Under the pieces are notes generated by a model. The model did not search any database, had not been told where the DNA came from, and was given only the letters and a program-made list of their open reading frames with translations. 64,000 nucleotides of DNA, taken from Lichenostomus cassidix. Lineage: Eukaryota; Chordata; Aves; Passeriformes; Meliphagidae. A program made the translations under genes and the position numbers. Positions 20,097 through 31,170 of this stretch are shown piece after piece. The DNA lies in contig CM039210.1 of assembly GCA_008360975.2 (NCBI GenBank), forward strand, positions 11,782,293-11,846,292, read 5' to 3'. Positions within the stretch are counted from its first letter, which is position 1, and the number at the start of each line of letters is the position of its first letter.

Positions 20097-23000
20097 AGGA
20101 GCCCTGCCTCTAGCCAGGTAGAGGAAAGGGACAATCGGATCTATTGGACTGTGTGGATCCGATGGCCTGGCACGTCTGACCCACAAAGATACACGGCTTT
20201 GGTTGACACCGGCGCTCAGTGCACCCTGATGCCATCTAGGTATGTGGGGACCGAATCCATTTCCATTTCTGGGGTGACAGGAGGATCCCAGCAGCTGACT
20301 GTACTGGAAGCTGAAGTGAGTTTAACTGGGAATGAGTGGCAGAAACACCCCATTGGGACTGGTCCAGACGCCCCATGCATCCTCGGCATAGATTATCTCA
20401 GGAGTGGATATTTCAAGGACCCGAAGGGACATCGCTGGGCTTTTGGGATAGCAGCCGTAGAGACAGAAGACATAAGACAACTGAATAGCCTGCCTGGTCT
20501 CTCAGATAACCCGTCTGCTGTAGGACTACTGAGAATTGAAGAACAGCGGGTACCAATTGCTACAGCAACAGTGCATCGCCGGCAATACCGCACTGACAGA
20601 GACTCTGTGGCCCCCATCCATAAGATGATTCGGGAACTGGAGAGCCAAGGGGTGGTCAGCAAGGCTCATTCACCCTTTAACAGCCCTATATGGCCGGTGC
20701 GTAAGTCCAGTGAAGAATGGAGACTGACAGTGGATTACCGTGGCCTGAATGAAGTCACACCACCACTGAGTGCTGCTGTACCGGACATGTTGGAACTTCA
20801 GTATGAGCTGGAATCCAAAGCAGCAAAGTGGTATGCGACCATTGATATTGCCAATGCCTTTTTCTCCATTCCTCTGGCAGCAGAGTGCAGGCCTCAGTTT
20901 GCTTTCACCTGGAGAGGTGTGCAGTACACGTGGAACCGACTGCCCCAGGGGTGGAAGCACAGTCCCACCATCTGCCATGGACTGATCCAGGCTGCTCTGG
21001 AAAAGGGTGAGGCTCCAGACCATTTGCAGTATATTGATGACATCATTGTGTGGGGGGACACAGCAATGGAAGTATTTGGGAAAGGAGAGAAAATCATCAG
21101 AATTCTCCTGGAAGCTGGTTTCGCCATCAAGAAGAGTAAAGTCAAGGGACCTGCCCGAGAGATCCAGTTCCTGGGAGTAAAGTGGCAAGATGGACGGCGT
21201 CAGATTCCTTCTGAGGTCATCAATAAGATCACCGCGATGTCTCCACCAACCAACAAGAAGGAGACGCAAGCCTTCCTAGGTGCCATAGGCTTTTGGAGAA
21301 TGCACATCCCTGAGTATAGCCAGATCGTGAGTCCTCTCTACCTCATAACCCGCAAGAAGAACGATTTCCACTGGGGCCCTGAACAGCAGCAAGCCTTCAC
21401 CCAGATCAAACAGGAGATTGCTCATGCGGTAGCCCTTGGACCAGTCAGGACAGGACCAGAGGTAAAGAATGTGCTTTACTCTGCAGCCGGGAGCCATGGT
21501 CTGTCCTGGAGCCTTTGGCAGAAGGTGCCCGGTGAGACCCGAGGTCGACCACTGGGATTCTGGAGTCGAAGTTACAGAGGGTCTGAAGTCAACTACACTC
21601 CCACCGAGAAAGAAATCTTGGCAGCGTACGAAGGAGTCCAAGCCGCCTCAGAGGTGATCGGCACAGAAACACAACTTCTCCTTGCACCCCGACTGCCAGT
21701 GCTGGGGTGGATGTTCAAGGGAAGGGTTCCCTCTACCCACCATGCCACTGATGCTACATGGAGCAAATGGATTGCCCTCATCACACAGCGCGCCCGTATT
21801 GGAAACCCGAATCGCCCTGGGATTCTGGAAATCATAACAAACTGGCCTGAAGGTGAGACCTTTAAATTATCTTCAGAAGAAGCAGAGGAGCAAGTAGCAC
21901 GTGCCGAGGAAGCACCCCCGTATAACGAGCTGCCGGAGAGTGAAAGACGCTATGCCCTCTTCACCGATGGGTCCTGCCTAATTGTAGGCGCAGATCGGAA
22001 ATGGAAAGCTGCAGTATGGAGCCCCACACGACAAGCTGTACAGGCTACCGAGGGACAAGGTGGATCGAGTCAGGTTGCAGAGCTTAAAGCCATCCAGCTG
22101 GCTTTGGATATTGCTGAACGAGAGAAATGGCCAAGGCTCTATCTCTACACCGACTCCTGGATGGTAGCCAATGCACTGTGGGGATGGTTAGATCGCTGGA
22201 GAAAGGCTAACTGGCAGCGCAGAGGAAAACCCATCTGGGCCGCTGAGATTTGGCAGGACATCGCCGCCCGGGCAGAAAAGCTGACCGTGAAAGTTCGACA
22301 CGTGGATGCACATGTACCTCAGAGTCGGGCTAATGAAGAGCATCGTAACAACGAGCAGGTGGACCGAGCTGCCAAGGTGGAAGTGTCACAGGTGGATCTG
22401 GACTGGCAGCACAAAGGAGAATTATTTCTAGCTCGTTGGGCCCATGATGCCTCTGGTCATCAAGGGAGAGATGCGACATACAGGTGGGCTCGTGACCGAG
22501 GGGTGGACTTGACCATGGACAACATCTCACAGGTCATCCACAGCTGTGAGACTTGCACTGCAATCAAACAGGCCAAGCGGGTGAAGCCTCTGTGGTATGG
22601 TGGACGATGGTCAAAGTACAGGTATGGGGAAGTATGGCAAGTTGACTACATCACACTTCCCCAAACCCGCCAAGGAAAACGCTACGTGCTGACCATGGTG
22701 GAAGCAACCACGGGATGGTTAGAGACCTACCCTGTGCCTCATGCTACTGCCCGGAACACCATCTTGGGTCTGGAAAAGCAAGTCCTGTGGAGACATGGTA
22801 CCCCTGAGAGAATCGAGTCTGACAATGGAACCCATTTCAATAATGGCCTCATAAGCACCTGGGCTAGAGAACACGGAATTGAATGGATATACCACATCCC
22901 CTATCATGCACCAGCTGCCGGGAAAGTTGAACGGTGCAACGGACTACTTAAGACAACTTTGAAGGCACTTGGCGGGGGAACCTTCAAAAAGTGGGAACTG

Positions 23001-23203
23001 AACTTAGCAAAGGCCACCTGGATGGTTAACACAAGGGGTTCTATCAATCGAGCTGGTCCTGCCGAGTCCGAACCTTTGCACACAGTGGATGGAGATAAAG
23101 TCCCTGTGATACACGTAAGAGGTTTTTTAGGAAAGACTGTTTGGATTAGTCCCACCTCAGGCAAAGGCAAGCCCATCCGTGGGGTTGTTTTTGCCCAAGG
23201 ACC
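20097..23203 (+). CDS. pol: ERVL-1 Pol: protease, RT, RNase H, integrase (runs into gap)
   Basis: Open in the gag frame from the UAG to the assembly gap; the first ATG is at 20151 but readthrough is more likely the real entry. Counting from that ATG: protease DTGA at 19-22, RT active site YIDD at 294-297, LPQGWKHSP upstream of it, and RNase H FTDGS near 605. The integrase HHCC domain (HDASGH ... CETC) is near 765-805. The DDE core has Asp832, Asp891 and Glu927, with exactly 35 residues between the last two. The C-terminal domain is cut by the gap. All catalytic residues seen are intact. No dUTPase was seen. The apparent continuation through N to 23807 is an artefact. Confidence 0.92.
20102..20130 (+). 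promoter_or_regulatory. Hairpin after ERVL-1 gag UAG
   Basis: Five bases after UAG: outer CCCT, bulged G, CCTCTA (20107-20112), loop GCCAGG, TAGAGG (20119-20124), two bases, AGGG. Candidate readthrough stimulator. Confidence 0.6.
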
Positions 23204-23703
23204 NNNNNNNNNNNNNNNNNNNNNNNNNNNNNNNNNNNNNNNNNNNNNNNNNNNNNNNNNNNNNNNNNNNNNNNNNNNNNNNNNNNNNNNNNNNNNNNNN
23301 NNNNNNNNNNNNNNNNNNNNNNNNNNNNNNNNNNNNNNNNNNNNNNNNNNNNNNNNNNNNNNNNNNNNNNNNNNNNNNNNNNNNNNNNNNNNNNNNNNNN
23401 NNNNNNNNNNNNNNNNNNNNNNNNNNNNNNNNNNNNNNNNNNNNNNNNNNNNNNNNNNNNNNNNNNNNNNNNNNNNNNNNNNNNNNNNNNNNNNNNNNNN
23501 NNNNNNNNNNNNNNNNNNNNNNNNNNNNNNNNNNNNNNNNNNNNNNNNNNNNNNNNNNNNNNNNNNNNNNNNNNNNNNNNNNNNNNNNNNNNNNNNNNNN
23601 NNNNNNNNNNNNNNNNNNNNNNNNNNNNNNNNNNNNNNNNNNNNNNNNNNNNNNNNNNNNNNNNNNNNNNNNNNNNNNNNNNNNNNNNNNNNNNNNNNNN
23701 NNN
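23204..23703. other. Assembly gap, 500 N
   Basis: Exactly 500 N, so probably a placeholder of unknown true length. Sequence after it restarts earlier in integrase than sequence before it, so the two sides are not one colinear copy. Confidence 0.99.
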
Positions 23704-24430
23704 TCTGTGGTATGGTAAACGATGATCAAAGTACAGGTATGGGGAAGTATAGCAAGTTGACTACATCACACTTCCCCAAACCCGCCAAAGAAAGCGCTAC
23801 GTGTTGACCATAGTAGAAGCAACCACGGAATAGTTAGAAACCTACCCTGTGCCTCATGCTACTGCCCGGAACACCATCTTGAGTCTAGAAAAGCAAGTCC
23901 TGTGGAGACATGGTACCCCTGAAAAAATCGAGTCTAACAATGAAACCCATTTCAAGAATGGCCTCATAAGCACCTGGGCTAGAGAACACGAAATTAAATA
24001 AATATACCACATCCCCTATCATGCACCAGCTGCCGGGAAAGTTGAACGGTGCAACAGACTACTTAAGACAACTTTGAAGGCACTTGGCGGGGGAACCTTC
24101 AAAAATTAAAAACTAAACTTAGCAAAAGCCACCTAAATGATTAACACAAGGAATTCTATCAATCGAGCCGGTCCTGCCGAGTCCAAACCTTTGCACACAG
24201 TAGATAGAGATAAAGTCCCTGTAATACACGTAAAAAGTTTTTTTTAAGAAACTGTTTAAATTAGTCCCACCTCAAGCAAAAGCAAACCCATCCGTAAAGT
24301 AATTTTTGCCCAAGAACCTAGTTATACTTAGTGGGTAATAAAGGCAGATAAAAAAACCTGTTGTGTACCACAAAAAGACCTTATCTTAAGTAAAAACTAT
24401 GTAAATAGTAATAAAATAAAGAATAGATAA
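23704..24430 (+). pseudogene. pol: ERVL-1b integrase fragment, G-to-A hypermutated
   Basis: Aligns with ERVL-1 from 22592 and with ERVL-2 from 42099 to the end of pol. It is full of G-to-A changes that turn several Trp codons into stops. By hand I count about 20 G-to-A against about three other differences from ERVL-1 in the first 300 bases, mostly where the next base is G or A. It ends at the 3' LTR. Non-functional. Confidence 0.9.
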
Positions 24431-24941
24431 TGTCCTAAGTTGCAATATTAATGTAATTAAATATTCTATTACCACCAGCTGTGGGCCATTAGCTGCTATC
24501 ACCCACTCCGGATGACAGGCAATAAGCCATCCGTTAGCTATTATCACTTGCTAACGACCCACCCCGCATGACAGGCAATGAGCCATCAAAAACCCACCGT
24601 GTGACTCATAGACTTATCTCATCCCATTGTGAGATGCTCTGCCCAGGAGGGAGGAGCCAAGTGTTCCCACGTAAATATAACCTAACCTTAGAACTGCCTG
24701 AGCTAGCCCTGTCTACTGGGTTCCCTGAGAGGACCAGAGCTACCACTGGATCTTCAGCTAGAGACTAGACCTTCACAGAATCACCGCTTCAACTGAACTA
24801 CTTCAGTCGGACTGCTACTACCACCCACAGGGTGTTAGGTTGTATCTGACTTTGTCAGTGCTTTTCCTTGTATTATTTCACTTATTTTTAATTTCAATCT
24901 TGACTTGTGATCTCCCACTGGTTTGTTTTCAAACCAATACA
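24431..24941 (+). repeat. ERVL-1b 3' LTR (family L)
   Basis: 511 bp, TGTCCTAAG to CCAATACA, the same family as the ERVL-2 and ERVL-3 LTRs. It has two tandem units of about 57 bp in U3. Its left half carries the same G-to-A excess as the adjoining integrase. Confidence 0.9.
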
Positions 24942-25110
24942 CACCTGTAACCTAATATAAACCTAGTGAAGTGCTGCTGACGGTGTGCATGCCTTTGGAG
25001 GGGCTACCCCCCATGCACTCCAGCTGGAATAAATGCATACCTACTTCACAACTATTTGAGTTGTGGAGTCAATCCATGCCTCAGTAGGACGTGACCATGA
25101 TGCAAATGGT
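24942..25110 (+). other. LTR-end-like fragment
   Basis: Contains GGAATAAATG (about 25028) and an A/T-rich TATA-like CTAATATAAACC (about 24953), suggesting the R-U5 end of an unassigned LTR. No second copy here; low confidence. Confidence 0.3.
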
Positions 25111-25366
25111 ATGGAAGAAGTGGTGGAGATTATACTGGGTGTGACTGGGATAGAGTTAATTTTCTTTGTAGCAGCCTGCATGGCACTGTATTTTGGATTT
25201 GTGACTAAAACTGTGTTGATAACACATCAGTATTGTGGCTATTGCTGAACAGTGCTTGCCCCATCCATGAGAAGATTCATGAACTGGAGAGCCAGGGAGT
25301 CGTCAGCCAGACTTGTTCACCCTTTTATAGTCCTATATGGCCTATGTGTAGGAGTCTGAAAGGTAG
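25111..25366 (+). pseudogene. ERVL LTR U3 fragment joined to an ERVL RT fragment
   Basis: 25120-25255 matches the start of avian ERVL LTRs (GGGATAGAGTTAATTTTCTT block). From 25256 an RT-like frame follows that aligns with the ERVL-1 IRELESQGVVSKAHSPFNSP region. The U3-to-RT joint implies an internal deletion. LTR P interrupts it at 25367. Confidence 0.65.
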
Positions 25367-25764
25367 TGTTAACATTGGGTTAAAATGTTAGTTAAAAATA
25401 GGCTTTAGGAACGGGACAGGTAGGCACTACGTGTACGGGGCTCAGCGACATGATCACAGAGATTGCTTAGAGAATCGGGATTGTTTTAGTGAAATCATGT
25501 GGATTAGCACCTGTGAAATAAATCAGAAATACTGTGGGAGATGGGGGGCTTAAAGTCATGCTTGGGGGGAAACAATGGAACAATGAAGGGTTGATAATTA
25601 ACATATGATTACATCACTGTTCTGTAAGGGAAGGTATAAAACTGTATTCGCTTCAAATCCATGTTGAAGTCAGATTTGGGTAGATGTTACACCCCGGCTT
25701 CCCGAGCTCGAATAAAGGCACCTGCATATAATCATTCAGTGATTATGTGTTTTCCACGCTAACA
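25367..25764 (+). mobile_element. LTR P, solo class I-type LTR
   Basis: 398 bp, TGTTAACATT to CACGCTAACA, with 4-bp duplication GTAG (25363-25366 and 25765-25768). GGTATAAAACT (about 25634) and GAATAAAGG (about 25711) mark promoter and polyadenylation signals. Confidence 0.88.
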
Positions 25765-25805
25765 GTAGCACCTGAGGTAAGGGTGGGAGAGCAGCACTGA
25801 ACACA

Positions 25806-26085
25806 CATCTCAAATGACCCTCATTGCCCTTGATGTTATCATGTCATAAACTGGTATCCCACAGTACAAGAACAAAGCAATCTTGATCCCTCTCCCTGCT
25901 CTGAAAAAGGGCACTGTGATGGGCACATAGTGCTTATACAGGAACATATACAGGGTTAGGCACCATACCCCCATGAACAGAGCAAGCGACATTGTAATCA
26001 GTGGCTCCATAACTAATACAGCAAATGCTTAGATCAAATTTGTTTCCAATCCACTCTGGGCAGATCTGTTGTTATCTCAACCCGT
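25806..26085 (-). pseudogene. gag: ERVL-5 gag N-terminal fragment
   Basis: The 66-codon frame 26010-25810 is a diverged relative of the hydrophobic N-terminus of the ERVL-1/2/3 Gags (shared VW.LTLY.F, R.G.GIKIAL.. and A-M near its end). It lies directly downstream of a primer site and LTR, where gag starts. Nothing further of this element follows to the left. Confidence 0.72.
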
Positions 26086-26088
26086 CAT

Positions 26089-26106
26089 GCCCCATTTTGG
26101 GCACCA
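26089..26106 (-). promoter_or_regulatory. ERVL-5 primer-binding site
   Basis: Minus-strand TGGTGCCCAAAATGGGGC, three mismatches from the tRNA-Lys site of the other ERVLs, eight bases from the LTR. Confidence 0.7.
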
Positions 26107-26114
26107 AATAAGGC

Positions 26115-26554
26115 TGTTGTGGTTTAGAAATGGTATTCCTCAATTTAGTGTTTCCCCTGAAACACCCCAAACCACATGCTGCTTGCTCACTCTCCCCTCC
26201 CCCTCCTCCTCTCCTTGTGGTAGGCTGGAGCTGAGAATTGGAGGCACAAAATGGAAAGATCACAGGTTGAGATAAGAACAATTTACTGGAAACAGCAATG
26301 AGATAAGAAAACAAACAGTAACAGCAACAATATTAATAACAGAGGGTACAAGAGAGTCAAATGATTCACATGATTACTCACCATGCAGAAACCAGCAATA
26401 CGCAAATCGCCGCCATGCTCGGCCAACACGGAAGGGACCCCTTCCCCCATCCTCGGAAAATGATGTGAGGTATTATAAAATAACCTCTGGGTCCTAGACA
26501 TGCCCCCTCCTGGCTACTGCAAAAATTAGCCCTGTCCTGGCCAGAACCGTGACA
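26115..26554 (-). repeat. ERVL-5 5' LTR (avian ERVL type)
   Basis: Minus orientation, from 26554 (TGTCACGG) to 26115 (CACAACA). It contains the TTACTGGAAACAGCAATGAG block I recognise from common avian ERVL LTRs. Confidence 0.8.
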
Positions 26555-26555
26555 T

Positions 26556-26954
26556 ACAGCATCAAGGTTTTCCTACTCTGTCCCTGGAACATGTAGGCTG
26601 GGGGTAGGCATGAGGTTGGGAAGGGACACAGCTAGGATAGCTGGCTCAAATTGACTAAAGGGATATTCCATACCATATGTCATGCTCAGCACTAACAACA
26701 GATTGGAGGGGGTTTTGGGGTAGACAGCCATTGTCAGACTGGCTGCTGCCTCTGCTTGTGGGAGGTTACAAATGATTACTTTTGCATCACTTTGTTTATT
26801 GGGGGGGGCGTGTTTCTGGTTTTTTTCTTCTTTCCTTTACTTATTGAAACTTTTAACCTTGATGCTTTTGCTCTTCTAATTCTTTTCCTGGTCCAACTGG
26901 GGGGCAGAAGTGAATGAGTGATGCTTAGCTGCTGACCAGGGTCAACCCATCACA
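26556..26954 (+). repeat. Avian ERVL-type LTR, plus, 5' end diverged
   Basis: Carries GGATATTCCATACCATATG, the reverse of a block in the minus copies at 30260 and 43670, and ends GGGTCAACCCATCACA. The start is uncertain. Confidence 0.6.
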
Positions 26955-27780
26955 TTATCTTACGCATTAGGTCACATAATGTTAATGCTTACCAGATGAG
27001 GAACATTTTCCCAGAAACACTGTGTCACAGCAGAAGAGGGCCTGCAGCTCAGAAAATGCCTTCTGGTAAGTAAAGTTGCATGCTACCTGACAGCTGCCCA
27101 ATTCTACAATTTTTGCTGTGGTACTCTATGAGCCAGATAAATCTGACCAGCACTCAACCAACCAGGCCAGCCCGTTGAATCTATGAGGAGTGTTGAGGAG
27201 AGAAATTACTACAGGTTCATGAAACACCATCATGCAAAAAAGGAAATCAAGAAAGAGGCCAGGTGAACAAGCCCTGTATGATATTAGTGTTGCATATCCC
27301 GAAGAAGGAAACATATCCAAGAAATCCCCTAATAACTCTCTAAGACAGACTTAAGATGGCTTACATCTACATAACAGAGTTTACATTTTTGACTGTTCAA
27401 TAGATATTTTAAATAAATTTAAACCTAAATGTTGAGGAGTGTTTTGCAGTCAGCCAGAAGAGAGTCCTTAAAAGTGGTATTTTTTTTCCTATCCATTACT
27501 GATACTGTTCTTCTAGTAAAAATTCATAATGAAAAAAGTACACGATTGCATTGTGTCTATTAATTTTTTAATTCCGCATCTTCTTCCTCAATAAATTTTT
27601 TAATCAGCTAGCAAGTTAAATCAAGTCTATTAAAATGGCAGAGGCTTTAAAAATATAATGCCTGTTGTCAAGAGAGACCTAAATGAATGCCCTACTTAAG
27701 AAAAAGACTATAGCTTGAGCTCAACTGGTATCCAACAAAGCCAAATCAGCCTCCTCCTGCCTTCCTCCCCTTATTACAGC
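26955..27780. other. No recognisable feature
   Basis: A/T-rich DNA without convincing coding, LTR ends or repeats that I can identify. May be ancestral unique sequence or old transposon remains. Confidence 0.5.
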
Positions 27781-28904
27781 TGTAGTGGGTTGATCCTGTC
27801 TGGATACCAGGCACCCACCAAAGCCACTATATCACTCCCCTCCGCCACTGGACAGGGGAGAGAAAATATAACAAAGGGCCCATGAGTTGAAATAAGGACA
27901 GGGAGAGACCACTCACCAAATACCGTCATGGACAAAACAGACTCAAATTAGAGATATTAATTGAATTTATTACTAACAAAATGAGAGCAGGAAAATGAGG
28001 AGTAAAATAAAACCTTAAAAACACTTTCCCCCAGACCACTCCTTCCTTCTCAGCTCTACCTCCTCCCCCAGTGGTGCAGGGAGACAGGGAATGGGGGTTA
28101 CGGTCGGTTCATCACACATTGTTTCTGCCGCTGCTCAGGGAGAGGAGTTGTTACCCTGCTTCACTGTGGGGTCCCACTCACAGGAGATAGTTCTCCATGA
28201 ACTTCTCCAACGTGAGTCTATCCCATGGGCAACAGTCCTCCACAAACTGCTGCAATGTGGGTCACTCTCCACAAGGTGCAGTTGTTCAAGGACAGGCTGC
28301 TCCAACATGGGTCCCCCACAGAATTGCAAGTTCTACCAGGAAACCTGCTCCAGGGTGGGCTCCTCTCTCCATGGGTCTGCAGGTCCCTGCCAGGAGCCTG
28401 CTCCAGCATGGGCCTCCCACAGTTTCCCAGGCTCCTCTCAGGCATCCACCTGCTCCAGCATGGGGCTCCTTCCAAGGCTGCAAGTGGATCTCTGCATCTC
28501 CATGGTCCTCCATAGGCTGCAGGGGCATAGCTGCTTCTCCATGGGCTGCACCATGGGCTGCAGGGGAATCTCAGCTCCTGTGCCTGGAGCACCTCTTCCC
28601 CCTCTTTCTGCACTGACCTTGGTGTCTGCAGAGTTGTTCCTCTCACACCGCTCTTCTCTGGCTGCAATTAAAACTACGCAATAATTTTTTTTCTTCTTCT
28701 CCTTCTTCTTCTTCTTCTTAAATATGTTATCACAGAAGCATTACCACCATTTCTGATTGGCCCAGCCTCAGCCAGTAGCACATCCATCTTGAAGCTAGTT
28801 GTCATTGGCTCTGCTGGACATGGAGGAAGCTTCCAGCAGCTTCTCACAGAAGCCACCCCTGTAGCCCCCGTGCTACCAAAACCTGGCCACACAAACCCAA
28901 TACA
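27781..28904 (-). mobile_element. LTR J2, full-length solo LTR of the songbird ERVL-like type
   Basis: About 1124 bp; the minus strand starts TGTATTGGGTTTG and ends GATCAACCCACTACA. The middle is a series of degenerate units with CTGCTCCAGCATGGG-like cores about 50-65 bp apart (28190-28530). A CTT/AAG tract at 28692-28719 follows AACATATTTAAG. The flanks ACAGC and GTAGC could be a decayed 5-bp duplication. ORFs here are chance products of the repeat units. Confidence 0.8.
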
Positions 28905-29969
28905 GTAGCACATGAGACTTTTTTTCTAGACAGAAGTTAATGGACATGAAAAAGACCTGAGGTGTTGAAGCATGAGTAAAGTCATATGGAACATAGCAAA
29001 GATTGAGCTGGTGGTTTACAGAATGCAAAATTGTAGGGAGAAAGGCCCCATTAGTTGTTCTCAGAACCCCTATTTGTTTTTCTTGTTTTAAGTATTTGGA
29101 GACTTCCGGATACAGTCTGAATCTGCAACAGAGCTAACAAATCCTGCCCTATAAACAAAATAAAGATCTATATAGCTGCTATGGTTATGACTGAATCTGT
29201 CCTTTGGTGATTTTTTTCCTAAAAATAACCAAACAACAATCAAAGCCTGATGGATTTTAAAACCAAAGTGCTGTTTTGAGATAAGATACAGATGTGCAAA
29301 TGCATCAGTAAGGCTCAAAATAAGCTGTATCTTGTTTTGGATGCCGCTACTGAACATATATTCTTTTCTGAATAACTTAAACACTCAGTAAACATCACAA
29401 GAAAGCACAAAATGTTCTAAAGGAGTAAAGGTTTACTCAATTTCCAAATTAAAAGAGCAAGAACTCTTTCTGCTGCTATGTCTAGCCTCTTGACATTTTT
29501 ACATATAAAAGTCATAGACCTTAAATTATCAGGTTACTAATACAGACATGGACTAAGAATACAATTTTTACTAATTACAGTAACAGCTGTAATTGCTGCT
29601 TTATAAGCACAATTATTGATGATCCTAGAAAAGAGTGGGAAGAGTTGAAAGCATAGGCCAAAAATAATTAAATTCAGCATAAACCAGAAACTATTTACAT
29701 TCTATTCATATCAGAATATATCTTTCTGTTTCCAGACATACTAACACTAAAAGGAAAATACATATTGGCAATACCGTCACAGAATGAGGACATCACAGGC
29801 AATTAAGGGAAACCAGTCTATTTCTCTCATTATCCAATTCCAAAACAGAACTGAGCAACAAGAATTCTAAAACTGACTGCAGAGCAAACTAATCTTCCCC
29901 TTAGTAAAGAAATTCATTAATAATTCTTTCATAAGCTATCTAAAATAGATATGAATAGAATTAGTGGGA
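28905..29969. other. No recognisable feature
   Basis: About 1 kb of A/T-rich sequence without supported coding or repeats. Candidate single-copy island among the ERVs. Confidence 0.5.
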
Positions 29970-30475
29970 TGTTGTGGTTTAACCCAGCAGGCAGCTAAAC
30001 ATCACACAGCCATTCACTCACTACTCCCCAGTTGGATGAAGGAGAAAATCAGAAAAAAAGGAAAACTCATGGGTTCACATGAAGACAGTTTAATATGACA
30101 GAAAATGAAGGGAAAATAATATTAAAGATAAAAACAAGTGATGCACAATGCAATTGCTCACCATCTGCTGACTGATGCCCAGTCAGTCCCCAAGCAAAGG
30201 GCCACCATCCCCTTGGCCAACTCCTCCCAGTTTTATTGTTCTGCATGACATCATTTGGTATGGAATATCCCTTTAGCACAGTTTCCTGGCTGTGTCCCCT
30301 CCCAGCTTCTTGTGCATTCCCAGCCTCTTCACTGGAAGGGCAGTATGAAAAGCAGAAAAGCTCTTGACTTAGTGCAAGCACTACTTGGCAACAACTAAAA
30401 CATCAGTGTGTTGTCAACATTTTTATCGTCCTAAATCCAAAACACAGCACTGTACCAGCTACTAGGAGATTAGAA
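29970..30475 (-). repeat. Avian ERVL-type LTR, minus, truncated
   Basis: Starts TGTTGTGGTTTAACCCAGCAGG and carries the CATTTGGTATGGAATATCCC and ACATCAGTGTGTTGTCAACA blocks typical of avian ERVL LTRs. The U3 end is not seen. Confidence 0.8.
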
Positions 30476-30541
30476 CTGGTCTTCAAGAATTTGTTTGTCT
30501 AATAGGAAAAGTACTGAGGTTAGGAAACTACAAGTGAGAAA

Positions 30542-30990
30542 CGATGCCTCACTACTAAAATTTTGAAAGAGTTTATTCACTCTTTTTTTAAAGTACAAAT
30601 AACGATAAGAGGCTTAGAATGGCTCTCTGCTGTTACACAAAGCGAAGTGCAGAGCTGGGTGCTTAGCCACCGATAGGGTAGCCAGAGGCACGCCCTCGGG
30701 CTAGGGGATACAGCTTTTATAACCCCCCAACCCCTCCTCCTTCAGGTGCTCTGATTGGCTCGTTGTCTTCTGATGGATTGGCTGCTTGCATAGCCCTCTT
30801 CTGTCTTAACCATAACACTTAAAAATTAGACATTACACATTAACAAATAACCATAACAAAAACCTCATAACCCTTTACAAAAGCCAACTCTGTGATTTCA
30901 TTTATAACACTACATAACTATATAATAACAGTCTACAGAGCTATGAATATATATGAAGAATGTATAGAAGAAAATATCATTTTGGCATCG
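30542..30990 (-). repeat. LTR G1, 3' LTR of a class I-type ERV
   Basis: About 449 bp with CGATGCC...GGCATCG ends (the family ends are TGATGCC/GGCATCA). On its right are a polypurine tract (minus strand TTAAGGGGGGAA, 30991-31002) and an env tail, so it is a 3' LTR in minus orientation. G2 at 32573 is a related partial copy. Confidence 0.75.
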
Positions 30991-31002
30991 TTCCCCCCTT
31001 AA

Positions 31003-31170
31003 GAGACTTGACAAAAGTCTACCTTGTCTAGTCTCTACTCTTTACATTTGACCACAGCATTGCATCATACAGCTGGCTATTATGCAAACAAAGACTACAG
31101 ATATAAGTAGTATGAAGAGTTCCTTTATCCAGGCCCAGTTCGGTAACCATGAAGTGTTTTGGTTTTAAAG
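31003..31170 (-). pseudogene. env: Env transmembrane subunit C-terminal fragment
   Basis: The minus-strand frame near 31150-31030 encodes SWLPNWAWIKELF followed by a hydrophobic span and IASCMMQCC. It aligns with the longer env relic at 36968-37424. Only the membrane anchor and short tail remain. Confidence 0.7.

Noticed and set aside
20102..20124. An H-type pseudoknot at the gag-pol junction (CCTG/CAGG with CCTCTA/TAGAGG)
   Set aside because: Connecting loops would be zero bases, which is sterically implausible; the simple extended hairpin is preferred.
23157..23807. Long ORFs through the N block
   Set aside because: Unknown bases were translated as X; no evidence of continuous coding.
28091..28684. 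Protein-coding ORFs of 139-197 codons on both strands
   Set aside because: They lie in the degenerate repeat units of LTR J2.
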